The notes below the pieces were generated by a model. The model was given only the letters and a program-made list of their open reading frames with translations. It made no database searches and was not told where the DNA came from. Shown here piece by piece: positions 24,401 through 34,182 of a stretch of DNA of 38,625 nt. Within the stretch, counting starts at the first letter, position 1, and each line of letters starts with the position of its first letter. The position numbers were made by a program, and so were the translations under genes. The stretch covers positions 1 to 38,625 of the forward strand of contig JAKAHR010000032.1 in assembly GCA_021825365.1 (NCBI GenBank), written 5' to 3'. Source of the DNA: Nitrospirota bacterium (GTDB lineage Bacteria > Nitrospirota > Thermodesulfovibrionia > Thermodesulfovibrionales > UBA6898).

Positions 24401-27400
24401 TGTGCGTCCAGGCGAGATCGAAGACCCGGTCCGCGAGATGCCGGTCCTGGTATTTCTCGACGAGACCCATACAGAGTTCGCGGCTTTCTCCGATGCCGGT
24501 GACCATATGTATTGTCGCCGAGCCCTCCGGCTCAAGGGTTATGCGATGGCGGATGGCGACGATCGGATCGAGTACCGCGCCCTCCCCTCCGGTCAGAGCC
24601 GCGGGCCCGGCCTTTCCGTCCGAAACAGCGACGTCGGTCAGCGCCGCGGGCCGGGCGATGGTGTTTCCCCGTCCGATGAACCGCGCGCGGTCGGTCTCGT
24701 AGGAGACCGTGCCGGTTTCCGCCCCATGGACGACCATCAGATGGAACATCCACGGCGACTGCTCGCCCCGGGAGCGGGGCCGCCGGGTGCAGAGGATCGC
24801 CTGCCTCTGGCCGATGATCTCCGTCCGGACAAAGAGGTTGCTGAACGCGGGATGCAGCGCGTCGGCGGCAGGAGGCGCAAGGACGACCTCGGCGTAACTG
24901 GTGACGTCGATCTTCCTGCGTTTTCCGCCGCGGTTGGTGATGGTGATCCGGCGCAGCTCGATATCATCCTCAGGAGAGACGGCGATCTCCGTATGCGTGT
25001 CATACTCAAGGTCCCTGCGGCGAAACTCCGCCCTGCCCTCGGAGAATATCGCCTCATAATTCTTCGCGCGCCTGAGCGTCGGCTGATGCGCTGTCGACCA
25101 GAACTCGCCGGTCGCGGCGTCCCGGATATAGCAAAACGTTCCCTGGTCGTCGCGGGTGGTGTCTTCCTGCCAGCGGGTGACCGCGATCTCCTTCCAGCGG
25201 CTGTACCCTCCTCCGGCGTTCGTGATCATCACATGGTATCTGCCGTTGGACAGCAGCTGCACCTGGGGAAACGGCGTGTCAGGGCTGCCGAAGACGCGCA
25301 CCGAAGTCTCCTGTCCGGCGGAAGCCGTATGTGATTCGGAGAGGTCGGCTGTCTGCGAATAGAATGCCGTGGCCCTCGGCACCCGCTCCTGCAGCAGGAG
25401 CATCGTCGCCTGGAACAGGGGATCCGACTCGAACCGCCTCTGCATCGGCCGGTCCAGAAGCAGATAGGCCAGGGAGAGGAAGCTCATGCCGACATGATGT
25501 GCCATGAACGACCGGACCAGGGCCCTCGACTGTTTGCGCGGCAGGCGCGAAGGAGTGTAGTCGACCGCCTCATAGAAGCCGAAGGCGCCCTCGCAGCCTT
25601 CCGCGGCGAGCCGCTGGAGGTTCAGGCATGCCTCCTCGGGCGCGACCATGAGCGCCAGGGCAGAGGCATAAGGAGCGATCACCAGGTCGTCTGCCAGCCC
25701 GCGCTTGAGTCCAAGGCCGGGAACGCCGAAGGCGCGATACTGGTAGCTCAGATGGGCGTCGATCGTGTTGTAGCCGGATTCCGAGACTCCCCAGGGCACC
25801 CCGCGTTTCCTCCCGTACTCGATCTGCCTGGCCACCGCGGCCCTGCAGGTCTCATCCAGCAGCGTGCGTTCATATGTCGGCATGACCAGGAGCGGCATGA
25901 GGTACTCGAACATCGAACCGCTCCACGAGACGAGGATCGGCTCTCCGCCCGCATTGGTGAGCAGGCGGCCCAGGGCAAACCAGCTCTCCTGCGGCAGCTG
26001 TCCCTGCGCGATCGCCACGAAACTGCAGAGCCTCGCCTCCGAGGCGAGCAGGTCGTAGTAACTCGCGTCCCGCCTCCTGCTGTCGACGTCGTACCCGATA
26101 ACCAGCAAATGGCTCGCCCTGTCGAAAAGGAAATCATATTCCATGCGGCTGAGTTCGCCGCATTGCAGCACGAGCCTCTCGATGGTCGTCAGCCTCTCTG
26201 CGGCGAAATCGTTTCCCCTGCGCGCCAGTTCGCGCAGCGTCAGGATCTCATCACCGTCTGCCGCAGAGGGTGCAAGGAAGGCCAATTCCTCAAGGCTGTC
26301 CCGGCATTGGCCGGCAAAGGCACGAGCCCACGACAATAGTTGATCCCCGGCTTCCCCCTCACCTTCGCCCTCTTCCCCCGGGGGAGAGGGTACTGTTTTG
26401 CGCAGGGCCGACCCGGTGGGCCGACCCGGGATCAAAGGACGAGACATCGCCTCATCTCTTCCATTTGCAATCCCCACCAGCAGTTCCTCCGCATCCTTTG
26501 AGAGGCTGTCAAGACAGAGCAGGACGGCCCCGGCCGTTGATGGGGGGAGATCGCAGGCCGAATCAAGACCCTTCTGCAGTCGATCGATCAGGACGGAGAC
26601 GCCTCCTTTGGAATGCTGCCCTGAGGCGGCGTCCCGGAGAATACCGAGTGTATCGCGCAGCCCCTCGAAGATTCGCGGACCCGGGATCGCCTGATCCGGA
26701 AGGCCGAGCAGGCCCTGTCGCAGGGTAAGCAGATGCGCCGCAAGGTTGCCGCTGTCAACGGTCGAGACGTATCGGGGCCGGAGCGGTTTGAGGGTCTGCG
26801 TGTCGTACCAGTTGTAGAAGTGGCCCCGGTGGCGTTCCAGCAACTCCATCGCGGCAAGGGCATTCGTCGTGCGGTCGAGGAGTCGGCGCGTCGAAATATA
26901 GCCGAAGTCAAGGGCAGCCAGATTCGCCAGGAGCGCAAGCCCCATGTTCGTCGGAGACGTGCGATGCGCGACCGCGGGGACAGGGTGGTCCTGAAAGTTG
27001 TCCGGGGGCAGCCAGTGGTCTTCAGGGCCGACGAAGGTCTCGAAGAAGGACCAGGTCCTTCGGGCAAGCATCCGGAGGAAGACGGTCTGGTCAGGCCTCA
27101 GGCGCGCCCCGTCGCCTGCAAGGGGCCGGCTGATCCGCCACGCGATGACAGGTGACACAAACCAGAGCAGCAGTATCGGCGCGGCCGCAACCAGGGCGGC
27201 GGGATTACCAGGCGCCTGACAGATCCCCGCCGCAACGGCGAGGAAGGGGGCAAACCACATCGTCCGCCAGGCCGAGGCAAGGCCGGTGTCCTTTTTTCGG
27301 GCCGGGTCGCCTGAAGGAACCCACTCCAGGAGACGCCGGTGCGTGACCAGCATTCTCCAGTTCGTACGCACAATCGCATCAAGGCTGAAGAACGCCTCAT

Positions 27401-30146
27401 AGGGGAGGCAGGCGAGCGCAAACAGGACCTGGACAATATGCCTGGCAAAGGAGCTGCCGGCTGCTGCCAGATGCTGGCCGGAAAGCACATCCTCCGGCTT
27501 CTTCAACAGGTCCAGGACAGAGGACATGAGGGAGGGAATAAAGACGACCCCGAGCGCCGCGAGGGTCCAGAACCATGACGACGGGAAGGCCGTCCACCCC
27601 AGCAGGAGGAGGAGCGTCAGTGCGGAAGGCGCGAGGCTGCGCCGAAGGTTGTCGAAGAGCTTCCATCGGGACAGCCGGGACAGGGGATTCTTTTGATGCT
27701 TCCCGTCAGGGCCCGGGACGACCGACAGCAGCCAGCGCGCAAGCTGCCAATCCCCGCGGATCCAGCGATGGCGGCGGCTCACGTCAGCGCTGTAGCACGA
27801 GGGGTATTCCTCGAAGACCATCACATCACTCAGCAACCCCGCCCGGCCGTAGCACCCCTCGATAAGATCGTGGCTGAGGATCCGGTTTTCAGGGAAACGA
27901 CCTGCCAGCGCCCGCTCGAATGCGTCGACTTCGTAGATCCCCTTGCCGATGAAGGAGCCTTCCTGGAAGACATCCTGGTAGACATCGGAGACCGCCCGTG
28001 TGTAAGGGTCGATGCCGGGATCGCTCCCGTACATGCGTGCATAGTGCGAGCGGTTTGTGCCGGGCAGGCTCACCCCGACACGCGGCTGAAGGATGCCGTA
28101 CCCGGCAACAACGCGCCGGCTGCCTTCGTCATATCGCGCCCGGTTCAGCGGATGCGCCATGGCCCCCACAAACTGGCTCGCGGAATCGCGGGGCAGCTGG
28201 GTGTCCGTGTCAAGCGTGATCACATACTGCACGTTCGGCAGGACCCGGGTATCGCCGACGATGAGCGAAAAGCGGTCGCGCCCCCTGCCGCGCAGCAGGG
28301 AATTCAATTCCGATAGCTTCCCGCGCTTGCGCTCGTAGCCCATCCAGACCCGGTCCCGGTCGTTCCATCGCCGCGGCCGGTGGAAGAGAAAGAACGTGTC
28401 GCCCTTTGCGCTGCCGTATTTTTCATTCAGTCCTTCTATCCTCTGCCGGGCCAGCAGCAACAGCGGCTCATCCCCGGGGAGTGTCTCGTCCGGCGCATCC
28501 TGAAGATCGGTCAGGAGGCCGAAGTGCAGGTTTTCGTCGCGATTTGCGAGGAACCGCACCTCAAGTGCCTCGATCAGATCCTCGATGTTTTGGCTGCTCG
28601 TGAGCATCGTCGGGACGATGGCGAGCGTCCGAAATTCAGGGGGAATGCCCTTCGAGAAATCCATCCGCGGCAACGGCTGGGGGATCACGAGCAGGGTTGC
28701 AAGCCAGTTCACCACCGCAACCGCCAGCTGGCTGGCGCAGACCACGGAAAGGAGACCGGTTATCGCGAGCAGCCAATCCTGTGCGCCGTCGGCATGGGCC
28801 TTCGCCAGCAATCCCCCGGCGATCGCAGCGGTCAGGAGAGTGATCAGGCCGAGATAGAGGGGAAAAGGGAACCGGGAGCCCGCCTTCCGCAGGGCAGCGG
28901 AGAAAGAGAAGCGAACACGTGCCCGCTCTTCAAGCTGCGGCAATCCCCTGTCGACCAGGTAATAGCCCACGTGAGAGGCCCGGTCATCTGCGCGGTGAGC
29001 GCCTTCCCCGCTTGCCGCGCCTTCCCGCGCGAGCCGGACCGCCTCGCTAGCCACGCCGGCCTCCGACAGGCTGCCGGCCTTTGCGATCCTTTCGACCACA
29101 TGGCGATAGCGATCGCGGGTCAAGAAGTCCATCCTGCCGTACGTGCCGCCGGCATCTTCACGCAGGGTCTGCTCGACAACGCTCATCGTCTCGACAAACT
29201 CCCGCCAGTCCATGGTGCCGAGGAAACGGAGGCTGCCGATGCTGTTGCTCATCGAGACCTGGTCAGCCGCCTGCTGCTGGTTTTCCGACTGCACCAGATG
29301 GTCTATCGTCAGGCTGCACTCGGAGAGCCGCTGTTCAATCCAGGTCAGGGGCATCGCCAGGGCGGGACCCTGCCCCTGAAGCCTGCGGGCGAATTCGGCA
29401 ACAAACGCGCTCTTCATCGGCGGGTTCGACCGGGCCATATCCGCGATGACCAATATCAGGCTCTTGGGGTCCTTTCCCGCGGTCTCGGTAATCCGGTCCG
29501 CCCAATAATCAGCCCGGTTCCGGTCGAGCCTGTCGGCCGCGATCCGCGCCCCGACGCGGCGGAGATTTTCGATCAGGGCCAGCCGCAGCATGATCGGGAT
29601 CGCCCACAATTCCCCCAGCTTCAGCACGGCGACGGACTGATACGCGGCAACAAGTCTGCTCAGGCTCTGCGGATCCAGGCGGCCGTCGCTGTGGGAGATC
29701 GTCTCCAGGGCGATGTCATAGACGCGCGGGAGTCCTGCCGAGACTCCGTCTTTCAGGCGGGGGAGCTCCCTGCTGTATCCCTTGGGCAAATGTCTCCTGG
29801 CGGTGCGGATCTGTTCCTCGATCAGGTAAAAGTTATCGAGCAGCCACTCGCCCGCAGGCGTGATCCGGCGGTCAGTCGTGATCGCCTCCATCAGCAGGCT
29901 GCGGGTACCGGTGAGAATGGATTCATTGTCAGCCAGGCGCGCAAGGAGCTGGTCAGGGGCATGACCCGTGCTCAACCGGTGCCGGCCGGCGAGGGTCCTG
30001 CCATGTTGCTCCATCTGGTCGCTGCTGAACAATTCCGATCGGAGCGGAGGCTCGCAGACAGCGCACTTTTGTTCCAGATCCGTTCCGCGGAAGCTCACGC
30101 GCACGTGAGAAAGGCTCTCGAGTATCGTCTTGTCGCTCACCTTCAC
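21402..30146 (-). CDS. ndvB: Cyclic beta-1,2-glucan synthase (NdvB/ChvB-like)
   Basis: This giant inner-membrane enzyme of 2914 residues makes cyclic beta-1,2-glucan from UDP-glucose; rhizobial and Brucella homologues are about 2830-2870. A helical N-terminal region leads to membrane segments near 430-500. A GT84 glycosyltransferase domain follows, with [16 protein letters not shown] (about 647), [12 protein letters not shown] and [15 protein letters not shown], then more membrane segments (about 850-1050). A glycoamylase-like domain has [20 protein letters not shown] (about 1120). Beta-sandwich and (alpha/alpha)6 barrels of GH94 type run from about 1700 to the end. These include [21 protein letters not shown] and catalytic-acid region [10 protein letters not shown] (about 2592), and they control ring size by phosphorolysis. 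The start is GTG at 30146 with AAGGA about ten nt upstream. It stands alone, and no exporter gene is adjacent. About 40 extra residues near 1235-1275 are repeat-like. Confidence 0.92.
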   Translation of the reverse strand: MKVSDKTILESLSHVRVSFRGTDLEQKCAVCEPPLRSELFSSDQMEQHGRTLAGRHRLSTGHAPDQLLARLADNESILTGTRSLLMEAITTDRRITPAGEWLLDNFYLIEEQIRTARRHLPKGYSRELPRLKDGVSAGLPRVYDIALETISHSDGRLDPQSLSRLVAAYQSVAVLKLGELWAIPIMLRLALIENLRRVGARIAADRLDRNRADYWADRITETAGKDPKSLILVIADMARSNPPMKSAFVAEFARRLQGQGPALAMPLTWIEQRLSECSLTIDHLVQSENQQQAADQVSMSNSIGSLRFLGTMDWREFVETMSVVEQTLREDAGGTYGRMDFLTRDRYRHVVERIAKAGSLSEAGVASEAVRLAREGAASGEGAHRADDRASHVGYYLVDRGLPQLEERARVRFSFSAALRKAGSRFPFPLYLGLITLLTAAIAGGLLAKAHADGAQDWLLAITGLLSVVCASQLAVAVVNWLATLLVIPQPLPRMDFSKGIPPEFRTLAIVPTMLTSSQNIEDLIEALEVRFLANRDENLHFGLLTDLQDAPDETLPGDEPLLLLARQRIEGLNEKYGSAKGDTFFLFHRPRRWNDRDRVWMGYERKRGKLSELNSLLRGRGRDRFSLIVGDTRVLPNVQYVITLDTDTQLPRDSASQFVGAMAHPLNRARYDEGSRRVVAGYGILQPRVGVSLPGTNRSHYARMYGSDPGIDPYTRAVSDVYQDVFQEGSFIGKGIYEVDAFERALAGRFPENRILSHDLIEGCYGRAGLLSDVMVFEEYPSCYSADVSRRHRWIRGDWQLARWLLSVVPGPDGKHQKNPLSRLSRWKLFDNLRRSLAPSALTLLLLLGWTAFPSSWFWTLAALGVVFIPSLMSSVLDLLKKPEDVLSGQHLAAAGSSFARHIVQVLFALACLPYEAFFSLDAIVRTNWRMLVTHRRLLEWVPSGDPARKKDTGLASAWRTMWFAPFLAVAAGICQAPGNPAALVAAAPILLLWFVSPVIAWRISRPLAGDGARLRPDQTVFLRMLARRTWSFFETFVGPEDHWLPPDNFQDHPVPAVAHRTSPTNMGLALLANLAALDFGYISTRRLLDRTTNALAAMELLERHRGHFYNWYDTQTLKPLRPRYVSTVDSGNLAAHLLTLRQGLLGLPDQAIPGPRIFEGLRDTLGILRDAASGQHSKGGVSVLIDRLQKGLDSACDLPPSTAGAVLLCLDSLSKDAEELLVGIANGRDEAMSRPLIPGRPTGSALRKTVPSPPGEEGEGEGEAGDQLLSWARAFAGQCRDSLEELAFLAPSAADGDEILTLRELARRGNDFAAERLTTIERLVLQCGELSRMEYDFLFDRASHLLVIGYDVDSRRRDASYYDLLASEARLCSFVAIAQGQLPQESWFALGRLLTNAGGEPILVSWSGSMFEYLMPLLVMPTYERTLLDETCRAAVARQIEYGRKRGVPWGVSESGYNTIDAHLSYQYRAFGVPGLGLKRGLADDLVIAPYASALALMVAPEEACLNLQRLAAEGCEGAFGFYEAVDYTPSRLPRKQSRALVRSFMAHHVGMSFLSLAYLLLDRPMQRRFESDPLFQATMLLLQERVPRATAFYSQTADLSESHTASAGQETSVRVFGSPDTPFPQVQLLSNGRYHVMITNAGGGYSRWKEIAVTRWQEDTTRDDQGTFCYIRDAATGEFWSTAHQPTLRRAKNYEAIFSEGRAEFRRRDLEYDTHTEIAVSPEDDIELRRITITNRGGKRRKIDVTSYAEVVLAPPAADALHPAFSNLFVRTEIIGQRQAILCTRRPRSRGEQSPWMFHLMVVHGAETGTVSYETDRARFIGRGNTIARPAALTDVAVSDGKAGPAALTGGEGAVLDPIVAIRHRITLEPEGSATIHMVTGIGESRELCMGLVEKYQDRHLADRVFDLAWTHSQVLLRQINATETDAQLYGRLAGSVLYANPSLRADPGVLIRNRRGQSGLWGYSISGDLPIVLLRIEDPANLDLVRQLIQAHAYWRLKGLAVDLVIWNEDHAGYRQLLQEQIMGLIAAGGEVNVAERPGGIFVRPVDQISDEDRILLQTVSRAVITDSLGPLEEQITRRGVGALAVPLLAPARGPLPEAAPDAAIARSDLLFFNGLGGFTPDGREYIITTSQGQVTPAPWVNVIANPHFGTVISESGSACTWGENAHEFRLTPWHNDPVSDPGGEAFYLRDEESGHFWSPTPLPAGGAMHYVTRHGFGYSVFEHTEGGIRSEMWVYVAMEASVKLTVLKVRNESGRTRRLSATGYVEWVLGDLRPKTAMQVITEIDPKTGALFSRNPYNTEFADRTAFFDVDETVRSVSGDRTEFLGRNGALGSPEAMARARLSGRVGAGLDPCAAIQVPFDLADGQEREVIFGLGIGRDAHDARQLVRRFRGSAAARGALERVWQHWNHTLGAVQVETPDESVNVLANGWLLYQTLACRLWARSGYYQPGGAFGFRDQLQDVMALIHSEPQLAREHLLLCAAHQFREGDVQHWWHPPTGRGVRTHCSDDLLWLPLAASRYVLMTGDTGVLDEPVRFLEGRPVNRDEDSYYDLPRSSGETASLYDHCVRSIARSLGRGGHGLPLIGSGDWNDGMNTVGEHGKGESVWLGFFLYAVLVEFRGIARLHGDPAFAGRCQEEAARLRGDIDEKGWDGEWYLRAYFDDGSPLGSADNPECRIDSIAQSWSVLSGAGDAERTRRAMEAVDRLLVRREHGLIQLLDPPFDTSGLNPGYIKGYVPGVRENGGQYTHAAIWAVMAFAALGDSSRAWELLAMINPVNHAGTPEGVSRYKVEPYVVAADVYAVSPHTGRGGWTWYTGAAGWMYRLVLESLLGLRLETDRLHFVPCLPADWESFRIHYRYRETVYHITVLQTNNGSTAGITVDGIEQTDGTIPLSDDHQEHSVEVRIPVRTS
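26345..26445 (-). repeat. In-frame repeat-like insertion in the glucan synthase
   Basis: This stretch encodes [16 protein letters not shown] then [16 protein letters not shown], a low-complexity linker between domains. At DNA level it contains two copies of gggccgaccc about 13 bp apart and a near-palindromic ccccc...ggggg run. A third gggccgaccc occurs far away at 37440-37449. It resembles dispersed intergenic repeats that have entered a gene without breaking the frame. Confidence 0.45.
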
Positions 30147-30507
30147 GTTTGGGGGTTCCTTCTTTCCGGAAGCGAGTGGTCTCCGCTTCCCGCCGGGAGA
30201 AATCGTCTTCCGGGCATACTCCGTCCTGCCCGAAAAAAGCGCTGCTCCCGGCTGTTAGAGAATGGGTATGTGAGCCCCCGTCAAAAAGGGGGTTTGAGGT
30301 TTATATAATGGAATCCCTGAGAAGGAAAGAGAGTGTATCCACTACGGGAAGACTGACGGTAACATTCATCAAAGAATGCAGGAGGGATGCTTCTCTCATG
30401 GATAACTATACCACATAACACGCCCCTGGCGTTTGAAATGTTCCGCAGCGTGTCCGACCCCGTTGATATCATTGAAGTCTTGCCCGCGTCTTTTAGTACG
30501 GCGCGGA
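30147..30507. other. Intergenic leader region of the glucan synthase, no gene seen
   Basis: The region carries a CCCCC/GGGGG hairpin around 30274-30292 and an AT-rich tatataatgg near 30303-30310. A CGGGCA/TGCCCG inverted repeat lies around 30216-30238. A 36-codon plus-strand frame at 30308-30418 has no ribosome site and is not called. The glucan synthase promoter should lie here, but I could not place -35 and -10 boxes convincingly. Confidence 0.3.
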
Positions 30508-30537
30508 TTGACATAAGCCGGGAATAACGGATACTAT
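30508..30537 (+). promoter_or_regulatory. Sigma-70-type promoter of the lysine-rich protein gene
   Basis: A perfect TTGACA at 30508-30513 and TACTAT at 30532-30537 are separated by 18 nt. The start site would be about 45 nt before the gene's ATG. Confidence 0.6.
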
Positions 30538-30589
30538 CTCAACGGAGTGCATCAGCACCCGGAATAAGAAGATGACGCAAGGAGGAGAC

Positions 30590-30775
30590 ATGTTCGGCAA
30601 AAAGACAGTGAAGAAGACCGTGCAAAAGGCGGTGAAGAAGGCGGTCAGGAAGGCGACGAAGACCGAGAAGAAGGTAGCGAAGAAGGTGGTAAAAAAGGTC
30701 GCCGCCGTCAAGAAGACCGTCGCGAAGAAGACCTCCTCTGCGGTGAAGGCGGTGAAGAAGAAGATAGCCAGGTAG
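30590..30775 (+). CDS. Lysine-rich histone H1-like small protein
   Basis: This 61-residue protein is made almost only of K, V, A, T and R, arranged as repeating short units (KKTVKK, QKAVKK, RKATK, KKVAKKVVKK, KKTVAKK, KAVKKK). The pattern matches lysine-rich C-terminal domains of histone H1-like bacterial proteins and would bind DNA or other polyanions non-specifically. The ATG at 30590 has AAGGAGGA upstream; an in-frame ATG six codons earlier lacks one. It has its own strong promoter. Low-complexity sequence makes homology unreliable, so the function is inferred from composition. Confidence 0.75.
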   Translation: MFGKKTVKKTVQKAVKKAVRKATKTEKKVAKKVVKKVAAVKKTVAKKTSSAVKAVKKKIAR

Positions 30776-30871
30776 GCTGCAGGAGCCGGTGCGGGAAGAC
30801 CCTCGTGCCACCGAAATGCCTGAGGTGCGAACGTTCTCTTTTGTGAATAGAGAAGCAGGGAAACCGTACGG

Positions 30872-31216
30872 ATGCCGCTGAAAAAAGCTGACGCGCTGGA
30901 GAGTGGGAAGAATGGTCGACAGTGGTGCGTCTATGTCCTCCGGTGCAGCAACGATTCCCTCTATATCGGGATCACGAATGATCTCGACAAAAGGATCGAA
31001 AGACACCGGGTCGGCACAGGCAGCAAGTTCGTACGGTCGTGGAGACCCTTTGAACTGCTCAAGACGATACCGTGCGAGACCGCCGGAGAGGCGAGAAGGC
31101 TCGAATACGATCTGAAGAGACTCACCCGGCAGAAAAAGATTGAAGCCCTCGGGCTTCGGATGGGCCGGCAAAACGGGAACGCCCACCATGCGGGCGGCAA
31201 GCCTTTTTCCAGTTGA
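30872..31216 (+). CDS. GIY-YIG domain protein (YhbQ/UPF0213 type)
   Basis: This 114-residue protein has a single GIY-YIG nuclease-fold domain. WCVYVLRCSNDSLYIGIT carries the paired tyrosine strands, DLDKRIERHR provides the conserved Arg, and ETAGEARRLEYDLKRL the metal-binding Glu. This stand-alone type is related to YhbQ and to the UvrC N-terminal domain. Its role is usually unknown, and some homologues nick DNA. A short basic C-terminal tail follows. The ATG is preceded only by a weak AGGGA. It lies about 95 bp after the lysine-rich gene, possibly co-transcribed. Confidence 0.88.
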   Translation: MPLKKADALESGKNGRQWCVYVLRCSNDSLYIGITNDLDKRIERHRVGTGSKFVRSWRPFELLKTIPCETAGEARRLEYDLKRLTRQKKIEALGLRMGRQNGNAHHAGGKPFSS

Positions 31217-31335
31217 GCCATCCCTATGTAACAATCCCCGGCGCTACGATGCATTCAGGAAGGGGGAGCAGGTTAAACAGAGGGAGCAACGCAGGCTGGC
31301 GACATAGACCGGACCTGATCCTCCGCAGGTTCCTC

Positions 31336-31494
31336 TTATTGTTCTTTGGGCGGTCCCTTTCTGAAGACCAGGACAGCCGTCAAGATGCATGCCGTCAGCA
31401 CCAGCAATACCCACTTGTACGGCACTTCGTAGTATGACGTGATCAGGTACTGGATCACGATGACGTTCGCGATCACTATCAACTGCTTTATCAT
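31336..31494 (-). CDS. Small membrane protein of 52 residues
   Basis: The ATG at 31494 follows a very strong ribosome site (GGAGGAG, 3-nt spacing from its end). It encodes a 52-residue protein with two likely membrane helices (LIVIANVIVIQYLI and WVLLVLTACILTAVLVF) separated by TSYYEVPYK, ending in a charged RKGPPKEQ. I do not recognise a family. No neighbour shares its direction. The ribosome site and clean two-helix design support it. Confidence 0.65.
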   Translation of the reverse strand: MIKQLIVIANVIVIQYLITSYYEVPYKWVLLVLTACILTAVLVFRKGPPKEQ

Positions 31495-31864
31495 GTACTC
31501 CTCCTCTGATGGCGCCCGGCCGTCTCCCTGTCTCTTGCATCGAAAAAGATTCTGTCCCTGTTTTTACCCTTTTGCACCACCTGATGGGGATATCCCGCTG
31601 CAACGCTCCGGCTATTTACGGCATGCCTGAAGCTTAATCCATTATCTCCCGTATCGTCAAGAATAGGATCTGTCCCCTTTTCAGTTATACAAGCCGCTTA
31701 TGTGGCCAATCCAATTTTTAGTCGGAGCAATAAGCCGGTTGACAAACGATCTTGACTGGGAGTATTTTACGGCATGTTCAGGAGGCACCTGCAACTGGAA
31801 TTATGAGGCTGTGGAAAAGTGGCAATCAAAGATAAATATTTCTCTTATTGGGGAGGATTCAGCA
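31495..31864. other. Intergenic region with repeat copy and possible promoter before the lipoprotein gene
   Basis: At 31670-31686 the 17-mer ctgtccccttttcagtt is identical to one at 34119-34135 beside the REP-type element. A TTGACA at 31739-31744 with TATTTT at 31763-31768 (18-nt spacing) may be the lipoprotein promoter. The lipoprotein frame is open back to an ATG at 31700, but that start lacks a ribosome site. No separate gene is seen. Confidence 0.4.
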
Positions 31865-33970
31865 ATGATGATTGCACGTGGATTATTCGGCAGGACTCGT
31901 TTTGCGGCTATTGCCGCAGCAGTACTAATCCTTTTTGTTGCCTCATGCAGTTCCAACAATAACCACAGTGATGAGAAGTATGGGGGTGAAGGCGGAGGGT
32001 CATCCCAACTGGCGGTGAGCGCCTTTGTCTACGTTGCAAGCCAGGCCGCTGAGGAGAATTGTGAGCACGGTGACACCTCTGCATGCAAGATTGCATTCGC
32101 TGTAGATCCAAATTATAAAAGTCAATATACCGCCGAGCAGATCAAATCGATGCTGAACAAAATGGCGGATCAATTGTCGAGTATTGAAACACAGCTTACG
32201 ACCATTACGGGGCTTCTTGACAATTTGTCGACGCAGCTGAATATATCGGTGGCGGATCTCAAACTTGACAATGCCCAATCCGACGCGGCGAAGTATATGC
32301 ATTTCATCCAGGCCGCATTCAATGCCCTTCGCAATGACGATTTCTCGGATGCGAAAATCGACCCAAAGCTGTATGTCAGTTCGGCAATGACCAACAATGT
32401 GTCAACCAACCCATGGGACGTCCCGTCGAATCTTGAACAACTGCATTTATTAATTGTGGATCCCACTTCTACGGGTTTGTTCACAAAAATGGGGGATTAC
32501 ATCGAAACCAAATGGCAAGGCCAGGCACCCTCTTACGATGATGCCATAAACACTTATCTGTTTATGGAAAACTATTTCGGTTATCTCCTGACAGAGGAGG
32601 GAAAAGGCTTAAGCGTCGTAGCGGCATGCTACAATTATCTCTCTATCTACCCTGATGCCGATATCTCCAGCCATCTTCTCTACAAAGATTTCAACAGTTT
32701 TGTGAAATATTCTTATAAGCCGATGCTAGAGAAACAAATCCAGGTCTTTCTCCAACATGTGGAAAGTTACATAGCCGCCGTGTCTGATGTCGATAAACCC
32801 GGAGAAGACAGCAGCACGCAAAAAAAAGATATAAAGAGCTGGACAAGCGTCGTGCTGAAAAGGGCCGATCTGATGGCGGCATGGGCAAGGACGAGTCTTA
32901 ATAATATCGGGGCTACTTCCTCAGGCACACCCGTCTTGCTGACCGTCCGAATCATCGGTGAGCCCGACAGAAGCACGCTGCTTTATAATAACGGCCCGGT
33001 CAAGGATGAGACAAGCGGCAAGCAATACGGCATAGACAAGTCATGCCTTGGATCGGATGGGAACACGGCAGATTACAGACAATGGCCGACAAGAAAACCC
33101 TATATTCAATTCCCTTTGCACCCCGAGGCTGCACAGGGCAGCGTCCTATCGCGAGGGGCCATCAAAGGGGCGAATTCTTTTTATATGCTGAAATACGTGC
33201 TGACCGATAACGACCTGAAATCGGTTCAAACGGGGCAGCGGGTGATTAATCTTCCGGACTGGCTCGGTGACGTAATAATGACCGTCGACAAGGTCGGCCC
33301 CGATGGGAATGCCCCTCAAACCGGGGGGCAGGCGATGCTTTTCGGCCACGCCACGATTGTTTTGAAGGAAGCCGCGGCGCGGCGGGGAATCTGGACTATT
33401 GTGACGCCCGCTGACATCACTAATGACAGCATTGACAATCTGACTAAAACACATGGAGGGACAGTTAGATTCCCGCACGACATCGAGTTACATGTATATG
33501 CAGACCCACACGCCTCGACAAAGTCTACATGTGATCCAATTGGTGATTGCTGGAACCAGTATTATATATACGGCGACGGGTATTTTAATGTAAAACTCCA
33601 GGGTTTATATCATTTCGAGGGGTGGGGTGATGTGCCCGCGTCGAAGATTCAGACGCTTATCACCGGAAAGAAAACGGATACGATTGACGAGTCATTGTCG
33701 GCCAAAAATGGAAGCTACAGTATGGAACTGCTATATTCCTTGCTTTATGGCAGTAATACATTTACGTCGTCGAAATTCACTGACCAGGGAAACGTAACTT
33801 TGGCCGTGCAGTCGTCCGACACTCTGCCTGAAGGTGATGTCACTGTCACTGTCGAACCAAGAATAAAGTTGTATTGGAATAAGAGCAAAAGTGACAACGG
33901 ATTCGGGACATGCACGTTCGCCGGCACGACCGATTTTCGTCTTGGCAGTCTCGTGTTTCAGGTAATGTAA
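31865..33970 (+). CDS. Large lipoprotein of unknown function
   Basis: This protein of 701 residues has a lipoprotein signal (MIARGLFGRTRFAAIAAAVL, then LFVASC with the lipidated Cys, then SSNNN). A Gly/Ser-rich linker and a predicted coiled coil follow (EQIKSMLNKMADQLSSIETQ and LLDNLSTQLNISVADLK), then a long mixed alpha/beta part without motifs I recognise. Ser-Asn residues directly after the Cys do not contain Asp at +2, so outer-membrane targeting is plausible. The sequence is AT-richer than the core operon, which suggests recent acquisition. The ATG at 31865 has GGGGAGG eight nt upstream; a start 55 codons earlier would bury the signal peptide. A terminator follows. Function unknown. Confidence 0.75.
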   Translation: MMIARGLFGRTRFAAIAAAVLILFVASCSSNNNHSDEKYGGEGGGSSQLAVSAFVYVASQAAEENCEHGDTSACKIAFAVDPNYKSQYTAEQIKSMLNKMADQLSSIETQLTTITGLLDNLSTQLNISVADLKLDNAQSDAAKYMHFIQAAFNALRNDDFSDAKIDPKLYVSSAMTNNVSTNPWDVPSNLEQLHLLIVDPTSTGLFTKMGDYIETKWQGQAPSYDDAINTYLFMENYFGYLLTEEGKGLSVVAACYNYLSIYPDADISSHLLYKDFNSFVKYSYKPMLEKQIQVFLQHVESYIAAVSDVDKPGEDSSTQKKDIKSWTSVVLKRADLMAAWARTSLNNIGATSSGTPVLLTVRIIGEPDRSTLLYNNGPVKDETSGKQYGIDKSCLGSDGNTADYRQWPTRKPYIQFPLHPEAAQGSVLSRGAIKGANSFYMLKYVLTDNDLKSVQTGQRVINLPDWLGDVIMTVDKVGPDGNAPQTGGQAMLFGHATIVLKEAAARRGIWTIVTPADITNDSIDNLTKTHGGTVRFPHDIELHVYADPHASTKSTCDPIGDCWNQYYIYGDGYFNVKLQGLYHFEGWGDVPASKIQTLITGKKTDTIDESLSAKNGSYSMELLYSLLYGSNTFTSSKFTDQGNVTLAVQSSDTLPEGDVTVTVEPRIKLYWNKSKSDNGFGTCTFAGTTDFRLGSLVFQVM

Positions 33971-33996
33971 ATAGAACAGCAACGCTATCAAGAAAA

Positions 33997-34030
33997 GGGT
34001 CGGAGTCTTCTCCGACCCTCTGATTTTCAT
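33997..34030 (+). terminator. Terminator of the lipoprotein gene
   Basis: GGGTCGGAG and CTCCGACCC form a perfect 9-bp stem with a 4-nt loop (33997-34018). A T-containing tail (ctgatttt) follows 27 nt after the stop codon. Confidence 0.7.
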
Positions 34031-34159
34031 GGTGTCTCATCGGGGGTTATTTCATCGGGTGACAAATATCATCCGGTGTAAGTTTCAAATTAAATAAGAG
34101 ACAAGAAAAGGGGACACCTGTCCCCTTTTCAGTTCTCAGCCATTTTCTTACTCGTGCTC

Positions 34160-34182
34160 GTGGGGTCAGGTCTTTGATCTTG
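34160..34182 (+). repeat. Left copy of perfect 23-bp inverted repeat
   Basis: This is an exact reverse complement of 35074-35096. It overlaps the transposase stop codon (34166-34168). Confidence 0.9.

Noticed and set aside
24102..25334. Plus-strand frame of 410 codons
   Set aside because: It is antisense to conserved glucan synthase coding sequence, with composition typical of a GC-rich shadow frame.
28380..30308. Open frame of 642 codons on the plus strand
   Set aside because: It is entirely antisense to the glucan synthase N-terminal part. High GC leaves antisense frames open, and the translation lacks any domain logic.
30308..30418. 36-codon frame in the gap before the lysine-rich gene
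   Set aside because: No ribosome site; its ATG overlaps an AT-rich promoter-like stretch. Nothing supports translation.
31700..31864. N-terminal extension of the lipoprotein from ATG 31700
   Set aside because: There is no ribosome site, and it would place 55 residues before the lipoprotein signal.
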